A DNA stretch of 64,000 nt from Puniceibacterium sediminis (GTDB lineage Bacteria; Pseudomonadota; Alphaproteobacteria; Rhodobacterales; Rhodobacteraceae), in the NCBI RefSeq assembly GCF_900188035.1, contig NZ_FZNN01000018.1, forward strand, positions 19,632 to 83,631, given 5' to 3'. Both the position numbers and the translations under genes were made by a program. Below are positions 1 through 8,351 of this stretch, in pieces; position 1 is the stretch's first letter, and the number at the start of each line of letters is the position of its first letter. Below the pieces are notes generated by a model. It had not been told where the DNA came from and did not search any database. It saw nothing but the letters and a program-made list of their open reading frames with translations.

Positions 1-620
1 GAGGCTCATGGAGATGCTGAAATCATCCTGGCCAAGAAGGTCGCTCACATTTTCCCGGGCAACACTGACCGCGACGCCTGTCGCGCCCAGCTGCAGGCCG
101 TCCAGAGTGTCGACGCTCTCCAGATTGGCCGCCATGACGCTGGCCAGATTGGCCGCGGCAAAGTCATCTTCGTTCACGGTGATCTCGAATGCCGACAGCG
201 TACCCGCAAAGTTGTCCTTGCCCCAGGCATTGCCAAAGGAAAGGTCCTGATTACCCGTCGAGGCCAGCGTACCGGACATCTCTGTCTCGGCCAGAACCGT
301 GCCGTCGACCATGATTGCAAGCACGCCATCTTCCAGCGAAATGTCGATGTCATGCGTTGCCGTGTCGATCAGGTCCGCGCCGCTTGTGGTCAGACGGATC
401 TGGGTGCCATCGGTGGTGAAGACCTTCAACTGCAGCTCGCCCTTCGCCGTGACCGTGGCGATAAAACTGCCGTGCAGGCGAACCACTTCTCCGGCACTCT
501 CTGCGCCATCGGCGGTGAGGCTCATGGAGATGCGGAACTCGTCCTCTCCAAGAAGTGCGCTCACATTTTCCCGGGCAACACTGACCGCGACGCCTGTCGC
601 GCCCAGCTTCAGACCCTCTG
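1..620 (-). repeat. In-frame 516-bp (172-residue) LamG-domain repeat
   Basis: Bases 1-104 realign with 517-620 at an offset of exactly 516 bp. A 51-base stretch is identical (42-92 versus 558-608). The repeat stays in frame in the minus-strand protein and corresponds to tandem LamG-like domains; the array probably continues left of the window. Confidence 0.9.
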
Positions 621-2277
621 CTTCGGCGTCGGCGTCAACGTCAGCGTCGGCAAGGATCAGACCGCCCGCATCGGCAAGGCCAAGGCTCAGATCGCCTGCA
701 AGAGCAAGAGCGGCGGATGTGTCGTCCGCAACCGAGCCGAGCACAACTTCCACACCATTGTCATAGGCAATAAACCCCGTGCCCTGTACATAGGTCAGAA
801 CACCGGACCCCTGCACTTCGACGACCACGCTGCTGGTATCCGTCCGCCCGTCGGGCAGTTCAATGGTCAGGCTGACGGTGTACGATCCGCCCGCCAGAAA
901 GGCATGGTCGATCTCTGCTCCGGATGCCGTCAGGCCGTCACCAAAGTCCCAGAGAAACTCGGTGCCTTCGGGAAGGTTGCCCAGATCGGCAGAGCTGAAA
1001 GTACCGTCGAAATGGTAGAGGGTGGCGTTATCTTCCGAACCGTCCACGTTGAAATCGGCCGAAGCCTCGGCGGAGGTCGGCATCTCGAGGGTGGCGGCAG
1101 CGCCGATCCCATCCAGCACGAGAAGGCTGTCAGACAGGGCGCGGAAATCATGCACACCGTCCACCGCAGTCAGAGAGGAGTTGAGGAACACATCGCCATA
1201 GAAACCGTCTGCCGCGCTGTCCTGATCCTGCACGAAGCCGTTGTTGTCCACCATCCAGTCAGACTGGTCGGACCAACCGGTGATTTCTGCTGTGGCGTTG
1301 CTTTGGATCAGCACACCGGTCGAGGTCGGCGCCACATTGATCTTGGGGATCTCGTAGCTCTCGTCCAGACCGTCCACGGCACCGCCATCTGCATGCAGAA
1401 CCGAATTGCCGCGAATTACGAGGCCATTCGTTTCCCCCACCGTGATACCATGCATATGGCCGTTCACGATGACGTTGTCCTCGATCAGGATGTTGCTGTA
1501 AAACATCTCGGATCCTGCCAGACCCTGATCGACCTGGTCATTGCGCATGAAGATGGACTGTGTGGCGTCGCCCTCACCGATATCCAGAGTGTTGCCGCGG
1601 ATCGTGATGTCGGTGCTCGGGGCGTCGGTTCCCTTGGTCCAGAACTGGATCATATCGCGGTGATCACCCGATTCCAGCGAACCGCGGAAATCATGGAGAT
1701 AGTTATCTTCGATCAGCGCGCCGGTGATTTCAGAGAAATCCATGCCATCCGAGCGGATGGAGTGGACGTCATTGCCACGCACTGTCACGTCACCGCTTTC
1801 CGTAACCGTCAGGCCGCGGTGGAAATTGAAGATCTCGTTGTTTTCGATCGTGGCGCCGGTCGTCCCCTTCAGGGACAGGCCGATCCCGTAGCCATAGCCG
1901 TCAGCGATATCCGAAACACCCTGAGCCAGATCGCCGTCGAAGGTCGAATTGCGGATCGTGATGTTGTCCGAATCCGTCACACTGAACGGACGCAACCAGA
2001 TCGGATCGCCGGCTTCGAAGGTATAGTCAAAGAGGATGCCGTCGAAGGTCAGGTTCGCCGCATCGCGGACATCAAGACCGGAAAAGGTTGCAGGGTTCGA
2101 GGGGTCGGCTGAAGCGATGGTCACATTGTCGGGGAAGGTGACGTCATATCCCGATTTTGCGCCGATGTAGAGATCGCCGTAGTTTCCACCTTCGAGCAGA
2201 ATTGTTTCTCCGCCCTGGGCATTGGCAAGCGCGGTGTGAAGTTCTGCAAGGGAGGAAACTGTGAGTGTGTCAGACAT
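1..2277 (-). CDS. Large beta-helix / PKD / LamG-repeat protein, 3' end cut by window edge
   Basis: The frame is open for 759 codons from ATG 2277 and runs off the window, so the C-terminus is missing. ATG 2277 has GGAG six bases upstream; an in-frame ATG at 2292 has no good ribosome site. Residues about 1-330 form a right-handed parallel beta-helix, clearly paralogous to the protein encoded at 6469-7716 (shared blocks DMIQFWTKGT and HGITVGET). A PKD domain follows at about 415-480 (WDFGDG). From about residue 556 a 172-residue concanavalin/LamG-like unit begins and starts again at about 728, so several copies may follow. There is no Sec signal peptide, so type I secretion is plausible, but no RTX repeats are visible here. 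It could be a polysaccharide lyase, epimerase or surface adhesin; no catalytic residues were assigned. Confidence 0.85.
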   Translation of the reverse strand, partial: MSDTLTVSSLAELHTALANAQGGETILLEGGNYGDLYIGAKSGYDVTFPDNVTIASADPSNPATFSGLDVRDAANLTFDGILFDYTFEAGDPIWLRPFSVTDSDNITIRNSTFDGDLAQGVSDIADGYGYGIGLSLKGTTGATIENNEIFNFHRGLTVTESGDVTVRGNDVHSIRSDGMDFSEITGALIEDNYLHDFRGSLESGDHRDMIQFWTKGTDAPSTDITIRGNTLDIGEGDATQSIFMRNDQVDQGLAGSEMFYSNILIEDNVIVNGHMHGITVGETNGLVIRGNSVLHADGGAVDGLDESYEIPKINVAPTSTGVLIQSNATAEITGWSDQSDWMVDNNGFVQDQDSAADGFYGDVFLNSSLTAVDGVHDFRALSDSLLVLDGIGAAATLEMPTSAEASADFNVDGSEDNATLYHFDGTFSSADLGNLPEGTEFLWDFGDGLTASGAEIDHAFLAGGSYTVSLTIELPDGRTDTSSVVVEVQGSGVLTYVQGTGFIAYDNGVEVVLGSVADDTSAALALAGDLSLGLADAGGLILADADVDADAEAEGLKLGATGVAVSVARENVSALLGEDEFRISMSLTADGAESAGEVVRLHGSFIATVTAKGELQLKVFTTDGTQIRLTTSGADLIDTATHDIDISLEDGVLAIMVDGTVLAETEMSGTLASTGNQDLSFGNAWGKDNFAGTLSAFEITVNEDDFAAANLASVMAANLESVDTLDGLQLGATGVAVSVARENVSDLLGQDDFSISMSL

Positions 2278-2738
2278 ATCTGGCTCCGGCATGAATGTTA
2301 CCCCTGATGAGGCTTGACCGGTTTCTGGGGTGCGGCCGTGGTCCAGAAATGGGTAAATTCAGGCGAAACTGGGAATATTGGGGAAAATTTTCCACGTCGG
2401 GCAATCTCAAAGAACTAAAGCGCGACGCGCGGCAGCTCCGGACCCTTGGCCCGGGCTTTCTTTTCCCACTCCGGAAAATCGCTTTGGGCCATAGCTATAA
2501 GGGATAAACCGCAGGCTTGCGCGCCCCCGGCGGTGCGACACCGCAGGCTGCGGGCTGTCAACACTGATGGCGGCACCAAAAAACTTCCGGGATCGTGAAA
2601 TTTGCATGCACCTGCCTCTGCTTAACCATTTTTTAAGGTTTTAGGCAGGCGGCATGGCGGAGGTATGGCGACAGTCTGTTCTTATCCTGTCCATTGTTTC
2701 CAGATCTGCCACGTTTGCGGCGCGAACATGGCGAAATA
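2278..2738. other. Intergenic region upstream of the partial beta-helix gene
   Basis: I see no convincing gene. The region separates the 3' end of a glycosyltransferase gene from the start of the partial beta-helix gene, so it should hold that gene's promoter. It contains a small perfect hairpin (2530-2544, six-base arms around CGA) and a CtrA-like box (listed separately). Short frames on both strands lack homology-like features. Confidence 0.6.
2622..2636. promoter_or_regulatory. Perfect CtrA-like box TTAA-N7-TTAA
   Basis: TTAACCATTTTTTAA matches the alphaproteobacterial CtrA recognition pattern TTAA-N7-TTAA, including the preferred TTAACC first half. It lies about 345 bp upstream of the beta-helix gene start, far for direct control unless the transcript has a long leader. 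Binding is inferred from sequence only. Confidence 0.5.
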
Positions 2739-3806
2739 TCAGGACTTGCCGATATGCTCGGGAATCGCACGGCGCGCAGCATCATCCGACAGCATGATGC
2801 GCACATGGGCGGGCGGCGGGCGATTCAGGCTGGCCAGCAGAAGCGTACCCGCCTCGCGCCGGTAGCCCTTGAGCGCAAGCTGCCCAGCCTTGGCAAGGGA
2901 AAAGGCAAAGGCAAGCGGCAGGCTTGCCGGAAAGAACCGCCGCACAAATCTCATCCGTGCCCGGTGTATGAAATAGAGCGAGAATGGCGAGGCGGGCCGG
3001 TTCACGGCCTGCGATCCGATCGCAGAGCCCGCGCGGTGGTAGACGATGCCACCGGGACAGTAGGCCAGGGGCAGATCCCCCCGGCGCAGGGCCCAGTCGA
3101 CCTCTTCGTAATAGAGAAAGTAGTCTTCCGACATCGGTCCGACCGCCTCATAGAAGGCGCGGCTGGCCACCATGCTGGCGCCTGTGATGAAATCCAGCGC
3201 GGCAGGATCGGGGGGCGGCACGTCAGGTGGGCAAAACTGGTTGCTGTTGTGCGTGACGCCGGTGCGGCGATCCAGCAAGCCACCATCGATCTGGATCTTG
3301 TCCGGCGCGTCCAGATAGATCACCCGCCCCCCCATAAGAGAGAAAGGCCCCGGATCCCGCGTCGCAAATGCCGCCGGGGTGCCTGCGGGAACGGCGCTGT
3401 CCGGGTTGAGCACCCAGAACCGTTCGATTCCCGGGTCACTCGCCAGATGCGCCAGTCCGATGTTCACCCCGGCGGCGAAACCGCCATTGGATCCGGTTTC
3501 GATCAGCGTCAGCGGCGCCACTTCGCAGCGCGCCCCCCCGGGTATCGCTGCGCTGCCCAGCGGCAGCGGCTTGGCGACCGGCAGATGCGCAAACGGCAGA
3601 TCGTCCGGCGCCACGTAGGGCACCCGGCCTGCCGCCCAGTCCCGGATCACCGCAGGCGTGCCGTCAGTCGAGGCATTGTCGACCACGACAACGCGCAGCG
3701 CGGCACCATCAGCGGCGGCGGCACCAAGAAGCGTTTCAAGACAGTCGAGAATGACGTCCGCCGCATTATAAGTGACGACAACAACGCCGAGAGGAGCAAG
3801 GGTCAT
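2739..3806 (-). CDS. Glycosyltransferase family 2 (rhamnosyltransferase-like)
   Basis: This is a 355-residue GT2-fold enzyme expected to transfer a sugar from a nucleotide donor to a lipid-linked repeat unit at the inner face of the membrane. The N-terminus VVVVTYNAADVILDCLETLL followed by VVVVDNASTDGT is the usual GT2 nucleotide-binding start. An NPDS element stands where the metal-binding DxD motif is expected, and EEVDW later is typical of WbbL-like rhamnosyltransferases. Its ATG overlaps the stop of the upstream polymerase-like gene (ATGA), so the two are probably translationally coupled. Sugar and linkage cannot be read from the sequence; the rml genes on the same replicon make rhamnose a reasonable guess. 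Confidence 0.85.
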   Translation of the reverse strand: MTLAPLGVVVVTYNAADVILDCLETLLGAAAADGAALRVVVVDNASTDGTPAVIRDWAAGRVPYVAPDDLPFAHLPVAKPLPLGSAAIPGGARCEVAPLTLIETGSNGGFAAGVNIGLAHLASDPGIERFWVLNPDSAVPAGTPAAFATRDPGPFSLMGGRVIYLDAPDKIQIDGGLLDRRTGVTHNSNQFCPPDVPPPDPAALDFITGASMVASRAFYEAVGPMSEDYFLYYEEVDWALRRGDLPLAYCPGGIVYHRAGSAIGSQAVNRPASPFSLYFIHRARMRFVRRFFPASLPLAFAFSLAKAGQLALKGYRREAGTLLLASLNRPPPAHVRIMLSDDAARRAIPEHIGKS

Positions 3807-5212
3807 TCAGTGTCCGTGACTGTTTGGGCTGATCGCGCGCGATACGCCGGGGTTATGATGGGCGAGCGGCTGAAACGGCTTCCGCCGCCCTCTCGGGGGA
3901 CCGGGTCCCGGGGGGACTCGTCCGGGTCGGCATCCTTGTGCGCGCCTGCCGGGATGGTGATCAGCCAGATGCCCGCCCCGAACATGAAGAACACAAAGGA
4001 ATAGATCGTGGCCCAGACATGCACGGTGAACAGCGTAAAGCTGAGCCCGAGAAAGGTGAACACCCAGGCCCTGCGGATATGGCTCAGGATCGGATCGTCA
4101 TCAAAGTTCCGCCGCATGATCCGGAACACGGCCAGAGCATACCCCACGGCGAGGAAAAGAAAGCCCGGGATGCCGTATCGCACCGCCATCACGAGCCAGA
4201 AATTGTCCATGCTGCCGGAATGCATGAAATGCGGGCGTTCCCATTCGTTCAGACCAATGCCATAGACCGGATGCGCCCAGACACTTTTCATGCCCCATTC
4301 AAAGATGATGCTGCGCCAATAGGCATTATGGGCCGAAAACGTCGCATAGCTCATGAACACCTGCAGCGGCGTGCGGTTGGACAGGATGTCGATCACCACC
4401 CAGGCCAGGGCAAACAGCCCCAGCAACAGCCACCACCGCCAGCGGATGCGATCAAAGACCGTCGCCCAGGCGATCAGCGCAACTTGCAGGGCAATGGCCA
4501 GCAGGGCACCGCTGGACAGCGCGAGAAACCCGGTAGCCCCGCTGAGCAGGGCAAGGAACCAGCGCGCCGGCGTGGACATGACGTCTTTCAGGGCTACAAA
4601 TGTCAGCGCCACGCTGACCGAACAGAACAGACCAAAATGGATCGGATGAGCAAAGGTCGCTTGCACCCTGTGCAGATTCAGACGTTTTTCCTGATGACCG
4701 ATGGTCACGGAATCGATGCCGGGCAAGGCACGGATCATCTGAATCAGCGGCGGATGGCCGGTCAGGGTTTCGTATACCGCGAAGGGCGTCAGACACATGA
4801 TAATGAGCACGATCCAGCGGCACAGCGCGAGGAATGCCTCTGGTGTGCGGACGTAGGCCCGCGCCACCACGTAGCCGCCAATGAACTCCACACCGACCGA
4901 TCCGATCTGCGTCACCACCTGTTCAGGGTTGTTCACGGCCAGCGCCACGGTGGCCCACATGATGTGCAGGAACATCAGTATATCGGTGACCAGCACGCGG
5001 CCAAAGCGCCCGGACAATAGCTGGAAGGTCAACGGAAGGACCATGACCAGCAGAAAGAGGCGCAGCACCGACAGCTTGAGAGGCCCCAGGTTGAACCATA
5101 TCGGCGTGACGACACAGAGCAGATACACCAGGGCCTGCCAGGGCAGTCTGGTCTGAAGACCGGCGGTCAGCGGCAGCTTCCGTGCTCCTGCGAGATTTTC
5201 TGCAATGGCCAA
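3803..5212 (-). CDS. O-antigen ligase/polymerase-like membrane protein (Wzy-like)
   Basis: This is a 469-residue, very hydrophobic protein with about ten or more predicted membrane spans and a larger polar loop around residues 150-190 and again near 290-335 (YGIGLNEWERP). That pattern suits the O-antigen ligase/polymerase superfamily, in which Wzy joins flipped repeat units in the periplasm. A Wzx-type flippase is encoded about 5.5 kb away on the same strand. The longest frame starts at TTG 5212 and no in-frame ATG lies nearby, so the exact start is uncertain. The C-terminal ~50 residues are charged and proline-rich, probably a cytoplasmic tail. Confidence 0.75.
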   Translation of the reverse strand: MAIAENLAGARKLPLTAGLQTRLPWQALVYLLCVVTPIWFNLGPLKLSVLRLFLLVMVLPLTFQLLSGRFGRVLVTDILMFLHIMWATVALAVNNPEQVVTQIGSVGVEFIGGYVVARAYVRTPEAFLALCRWIVLIIMCLTPFAVYETLTGHPPLIQMIRALPGIDSVTIGHQEKRLNLHRVQATFAHPIHFGLFCSVSVALTFVALKDVMSTPARWFLALLSGATGFLALSSGALLAIALQVALIAWATVFDRIRWRWWLLLGLFALAWVVIDILSNRTPLQVFMSYATFSAHNAYWRSIIFEWGMKSVWAHPVYGIGLNEWERPHFMHSGSMDNFWLVMAVRYGIPGFLFLAVGYALAVFRIMRRNFDDDPILSHIRRAWVFTFLGLSFTLFTVHVWATIYSFVFFMFGAGIWLITIPAGAHKDADPDESPRDPVPREGGGSRFSRSPIITPAYRARSAQTVTDTE

Positions 5213-5303
5213 GTCGTGACAGCCCCGTCCTCAGTGTCCCGGACGCGCCCTGTGACCCGCGCCTTCCATTCCCGGACGGGGTGGGTTCCCGCCGCGTCGA
5301 TGA

Positions 5304-6386
5304 TCACCCAAGCGCGGCCTTCAGGCGGCGCATCACGTAGGCCGGCAGCGACGTGTAACGCGACCGGTTCGCACGCGCGGCGCGCACGACGACTCCGGGA
5401 AGGCTCGCATAGGCTGCCAATAGGTCCAGAGGTCCCGCCTTGACCGGTTCGCGTGCATATCCCGCGTCATCCAGGGCCTTGCCCGCGACGCGCTGGATGA
5501 TCGCGATTTCCTGTGGCGAAAGCACTTTATGCCAGCGCCGGTTCGGGGCGGCACTCGGGCCTGCCTTTTCGTCAAAGCGCGTGGTTGAACTGTTGTGCAG
5601 CGGGATTTCAAGCAGGCTGTCATCATAACCAACCCCAAGCCACTCTGCGATCGGGCGCACCGTATCGGCGGGTGCACCGACAACATCCTCATAGCGCACG
5701 ACGCGCACCCGGTCGGTGGAATGCTTTGCCTGCGCGGCAAAGGCCGCCCGCGCCGCAGCCCGCCACATCATCGAGGCGATGACGATGTGATAAGATGTTT
5801 CCTTGCGCTTCTGGTCTTCGGCGATGGCAGCCTGATAATCCGCATTGCCCTCGGCCTTGCGCAATCCGCCCTGATATTCCCAATCCCGGTAGGATGCGAC
5901 CACGGCGCGGGGATCGCGCACGGTACACAGGATCCGCGCCTCGGGATAGGCGGCCAGGATGTCGTCGATCCGAAAGATATGGCGCGGGGTCTTTTCGCCC
6001 CAGATCCGTGCACCCGCCTGCGACATGTGCCAGCGGCAATAGGTTTCGAACACCGCATCAACGCTGTCGCGGGTTGGCCCGTCGACCGCGGCGGCGGGTC
6101 CCAGAAGATCGTCGCGCGACAACGGACTTTCCTCGGGGTTGGCGCGTACGCCATAGGGGCGGATCGACTGGGAGCGGAAATAATCGGCACAGACGGCCTG
6201 TTCTTCGGCACTCATCCCGCTCAGCGCCCTGCCGTCGAAACGCGGGCGCAGATCGTCAAAATAATGGGTTTCGCCGGCCAGTTGGATTTCCGGGGCGCGG
6301 TTGAGGATCGACCGCAGCATCGTCGTTCCGGACCGCGAGGCACCCACAACAAAAAGCGGTCCTTGCCAAGTGTCAGGCAGTGCCAT
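5304..6386 (-). CDS. Sulfotransferase family protein
   Basis: Translation from ATG 6386 gives 360 residues; the longer frame to 6659 overlaps the neighbouring gene and has no family features. The start is followed at residues 13-24 by VVGASRSGTTML, the 5'-phosphosulfate loop that holds PAPS in sulfotransferases. A second motif near residue 140 (TVRDPRAVVASYRDW) fits the 3'-phosphate site. The likely role is sulfation of a polysaccharide, with PAPS as donor, although some members act on other acceptors. It lies between a polymerase-like gene and a periplasmic beta-helix gene, both on the same strand. It is one of five intact sulfotransferase-like genes in the window. Confidence 0.85.
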   Translation of the reverse strand: MALPDTWQGPLFVVGASRSGTTMLRSILNRAPEIQLAGETHYFDDLRPRFDGRALSGMSAEEQAVCADYFRSQSIRPYGVRANPEESPLSRDDLLGPAAAVDGPTRDSVDAVFETYCRWHMSQAGARIWGEKTPRHIFRIDDILAAYPEARILCTVRDPRAVVASYRDWEYQGGLRKAEGNADYQAAIAEDQKRKETSYHIVIASMMWRAAARAAFAAQAKHSTDRVRVVRYEDVVGAPADTVRPIAEWLGVGYDDSLLEIPLHNSSTTRFDEKAGPSAAPNRRWHKVLSPQEIAIIQRVAGKALDDAGYAREPVKAGPLDLLAAYASLPGVVVRAARANRSRYTSLPAYVMRRLKAALG

Positions 6387-6468
6387 CTGCAACCCTTTCA
6401 AACCAAATTTACGCCGGAACACATACCACCGCAATTGTGCGGCGCGCAAGGCGCGCAGGTCTGATGGA

Positions 6469-7716
6469 TCAGCGCGGCTGCAACCGCGCGGCACCGATGC
6501 CCGCGCCGTCCAGCGGACCGCCCCTGCGATAGCGAAACGCGGCCGGGTCCGCCGGGTCTCCGGCAAAGACCGCGCCATAGAAACCGGCAAGGCCACGCCC
6601 GTTGTTCTGCACGATGAAATTATCCTCCACCTGCCAGTCGCGCTGGCCCCCGTGGCCAACGATCTTGGGCACGACGTTCGAGAGGATTCTGACGTTGCGG
6701 GCCGTTTCCGCGATGCGGATCATTGGTGTCCACCGCCCCATGCCTTTGCGCGGGTCCAGGGACCGGGCGTTGCGCACCACGGTGTTGGCGCGGATCACCA
6801 GGTCATCGGTTTCGCCCACGGTGATGCCGTGCAGGTGGGCGTTGACGATGACATTCTGTTCAATCGTGAAATTGCGATAGAACATTTCCGCGCCGGCCCG
6901 GCCCTGATCCACCTCCTGGTTGCGCACGAATATCGACTGCGTGTAAAGGCCCTGCCCCGAGTTCAGGAGGTTACCCCGGATCGTGACGTCGACAGAGGGT
7001 GTTTCCGTACCCTTGGTCCAGAACTGGATCATGTCGGCATGATCCTTGCTTTCGGGCGAGCGGGCAAAATCGTGGATGCGGTTGCTCTCGATCAGCACGT
7101 TTTCGACGCCCGCGAAGTTCATGCCATCCATCCGCATGCTGTGCAGGTCATTGTTGCGCACCGTCACATCGCGGCTCTGGCTGATCACCAGCCCCTTGTA
7201 GAAGTCGCGAATTTCGCTGTTCTCCAGCGTCAGCCCCGACACATCGCGCACCGACAGCCCGAAGGCCGCGCCAAAGCCGTTGTCAGCCGCCGTCAGCCCC
7301 CGGGCCGTGTCGCCATCGAACAGCGTATCGCGAATCCTGATATTCTGACTGTTGGCTATGTCGAAAGGACGCAACCGCAGCTTGTCACCCGTCTGAAAGC
7401 GGTAGTCAAAGACCACCCCCTCGATCACCAGGTTTTTCACGCGGCGCAGGGTCATCCCCGAAAACCGGGCCGGTGATCCGGCATCGGCTGACCGCAAGAC
7501 CACGGCATCGTCACCGCCGAAGTCGCGATTGCGCAGCGACAGGATGCCGTACTCCCCCCCCGCAAGCTCGATCGTCAGGCCGCTGGAAGGCGTCTTCAGA
7601 ATCTGCTGCAATTCGCTGGCCGATCCGACCCGCAGGGTTTCGCCGGCCCGGCCCACGGCGGGCAAGAGCACAATCAGAACAGCGAGGACCGCCGCCAGAC
7701 TTGGAAATTGCCGCAT
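6469..7716 (-). CDS. Secreted right-handed parallel beta-helix protein
   Basis: This 415-residue protein starts at ATG 7716 with a strong AAAAGGTGA ribosome site. Residues 1-24 are a Sec signal peptide ending in VGRA, so it is periplasmic or exported. The rest is built from parallel beta-helix coils, with many N-x-(I/V)-x-(I/V) turns, as in pectate-lyase-like and chondroitinase-B-like enzymes. It is a shorter paralogue of the partial protein at the left edge, lacking the PKD and LamG domains. Beta-helix proteins in alginate and related clusters act as C5-epimerases or lyases that modify the polymer or clear stray chains from the periplasm; that role is inferred here from fold and context. Confidence 0.85.
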   Translation of the reverse strand: MRQFPSLAAVLAVLIVLLPAVGRAGETLRVGSASELQQILKTPSSGLTIELAGGEYGILSLRNRDFGGDDAVVLRSADAGSPARFSGMTLRRVKNLVIEGVVFDYRFQTGDKLRLRPFDIANSQNIRIRDTLFDGDTARGLTAADNGFGAAFGLSVRDVSGLTLENSEIRDFYKGLVISQSRDVTVRNNDLHSMRMDGMNFAGVENVLIESNRIHDFARSPESKDHADMIQFWTKGTETPSVDVTIRGNLLNSGQGLYTQSIFVRNQEVDQGRAGAEMFYRNFTIEQNVIVNAHLHGITVGETDDLVIRANTVVRNARSLDPRKGMGRWTPMIRIAETARNVRILSNVVPKIVGHGGQRDWQVEDNFIVQNNGRGLAGFYGAVFAGDPADPAAFRYRRGGPLDGAGIGAARLQPR

Positions 7717-8084
7717 GCGTCACCTTTTCCGATAGCTATTGGGGCTTTATATTATTCGTTATACCCGATCAGGGCCACTGATAAGCCAATCCCCTGTGGC
7801 TCTGGTAAAGACGCGTAAAAACGCCGATGCAATTCCGGAATGCTCCTGCGCCAAAGCAAACCCTGTGTTTTCGCGCCGAAAATGGCCGCCGTCACAATCC
7901 GGAAAACCCGGCGCCGCCGGAACCACCGCTGGTGCTGGTGCCGGAACCACCGCTGGTGCTGGTGCCGGAACCACCGCTGGTGCTGGTGGCGACCGTGCGC
8001 TCCTCCCCGCTTTGTGCAACCCCGGACGCCGCCATGTTAGCCAGAGCGTTCGAATGAACTGACATCACAATACTGGAGAGACAC
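7717..8084. other. Divergent intergenic region with a minisatellite
   Basis: The region lies between the beta-helix gene (minus) and the spike-base gene (plus) and must hold both promoters. The left part is AT-richer; the right part holds a 24-bp minisatellite. A 64-codon minus-strand frame (8086-7892) would encode a tail with three STSGGSGT repeats, but it starts inside the spike-base gene and has no clear ribosome site. I treat it as doubtful. Confidence 0.6.
7921..7989. repeat. 24-bp tandem repeat, just under three copies
   Basis: The unit AACCACCGCTGGTGCTGGTG plus CCGG occurs at 7921-7944 and 7945-7968, then as a 21-base partial copy to 7989. Copies are identical. All six frames through it are low-complexity (GTSTSGGS or PEPPLVLV), so it may be non-coding slippage DNA. 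Confidence 0.9.
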
Positions 8085-8351
8085 ATGCCGGCAGTGGACG
8101 ATTTTCAAAGCTATTCACCGGGCATGGAAAGTCCTGTCGCCCATGCCGTCGCCATCACCCCCAGCGACACCGCCGACCTGACGCGACTGACCCGGGCGAT
8201 CTATGTCGGAGGCGCGGGTGATTTGCGCATCGACCTTGCGGACGGAAGCACGGTGACATTTGTCGGCATGCCTGTCGGCTGGCACCCGATCCGGGTGGCA
8301 CGGGTGCGCGCCACGGGAACCACCGCAACCGACATTGTCGGGTGCTGGTGA
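8085..8351 (+). CDS. Spike base protein, GTA/phage type (Rcc01079-like)
   Basis: This 88-residue protein starts with a good GGAGAG site. Its body, with AITPSDTADLTRLTRAIYVG, then DLRIDLADGSTVTF and VARVRATGTTATDIV, has the pattern of the small spike-base proteins named after Rhodobacter capsulatus rcc01079 (GhsA), which anchor head spikes on the gene transfer agent. The next gene begins at its stop codon (TGATG overlap), so the two are coupled, like the ghsA-ghsB pair. No capsid, terminase or tail genes are nearby, so it is not part of an intact GTA or prophage here. In this setting it may be a reused carbohydrate-binding spike base. Family recognition is from memory of the motif. Confidence 0.75.
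   Translation: MPAVDDFQSYSPGMESPVAHAVAITPSDTADLTRLTRAIYVGGAGDLRIDLADGSTVTFVGMPVGWHPIRVARVRATGTTATDIVGCW

Noticed and set aside
352..2112. 586-codon open frame on the plus strand
   Set aside because: It is the shadow of the minus-strand beta-helix gene, which shows clear domains and in-frame repeats; the plus-strand translation has no family features.
2694..4004. 436-codon plus-strand frame
   Set aside because: Arg/Gly-rich shadow of the glycosyltransferase and polymerase genes; low-complexity composition typical of antisense frames.
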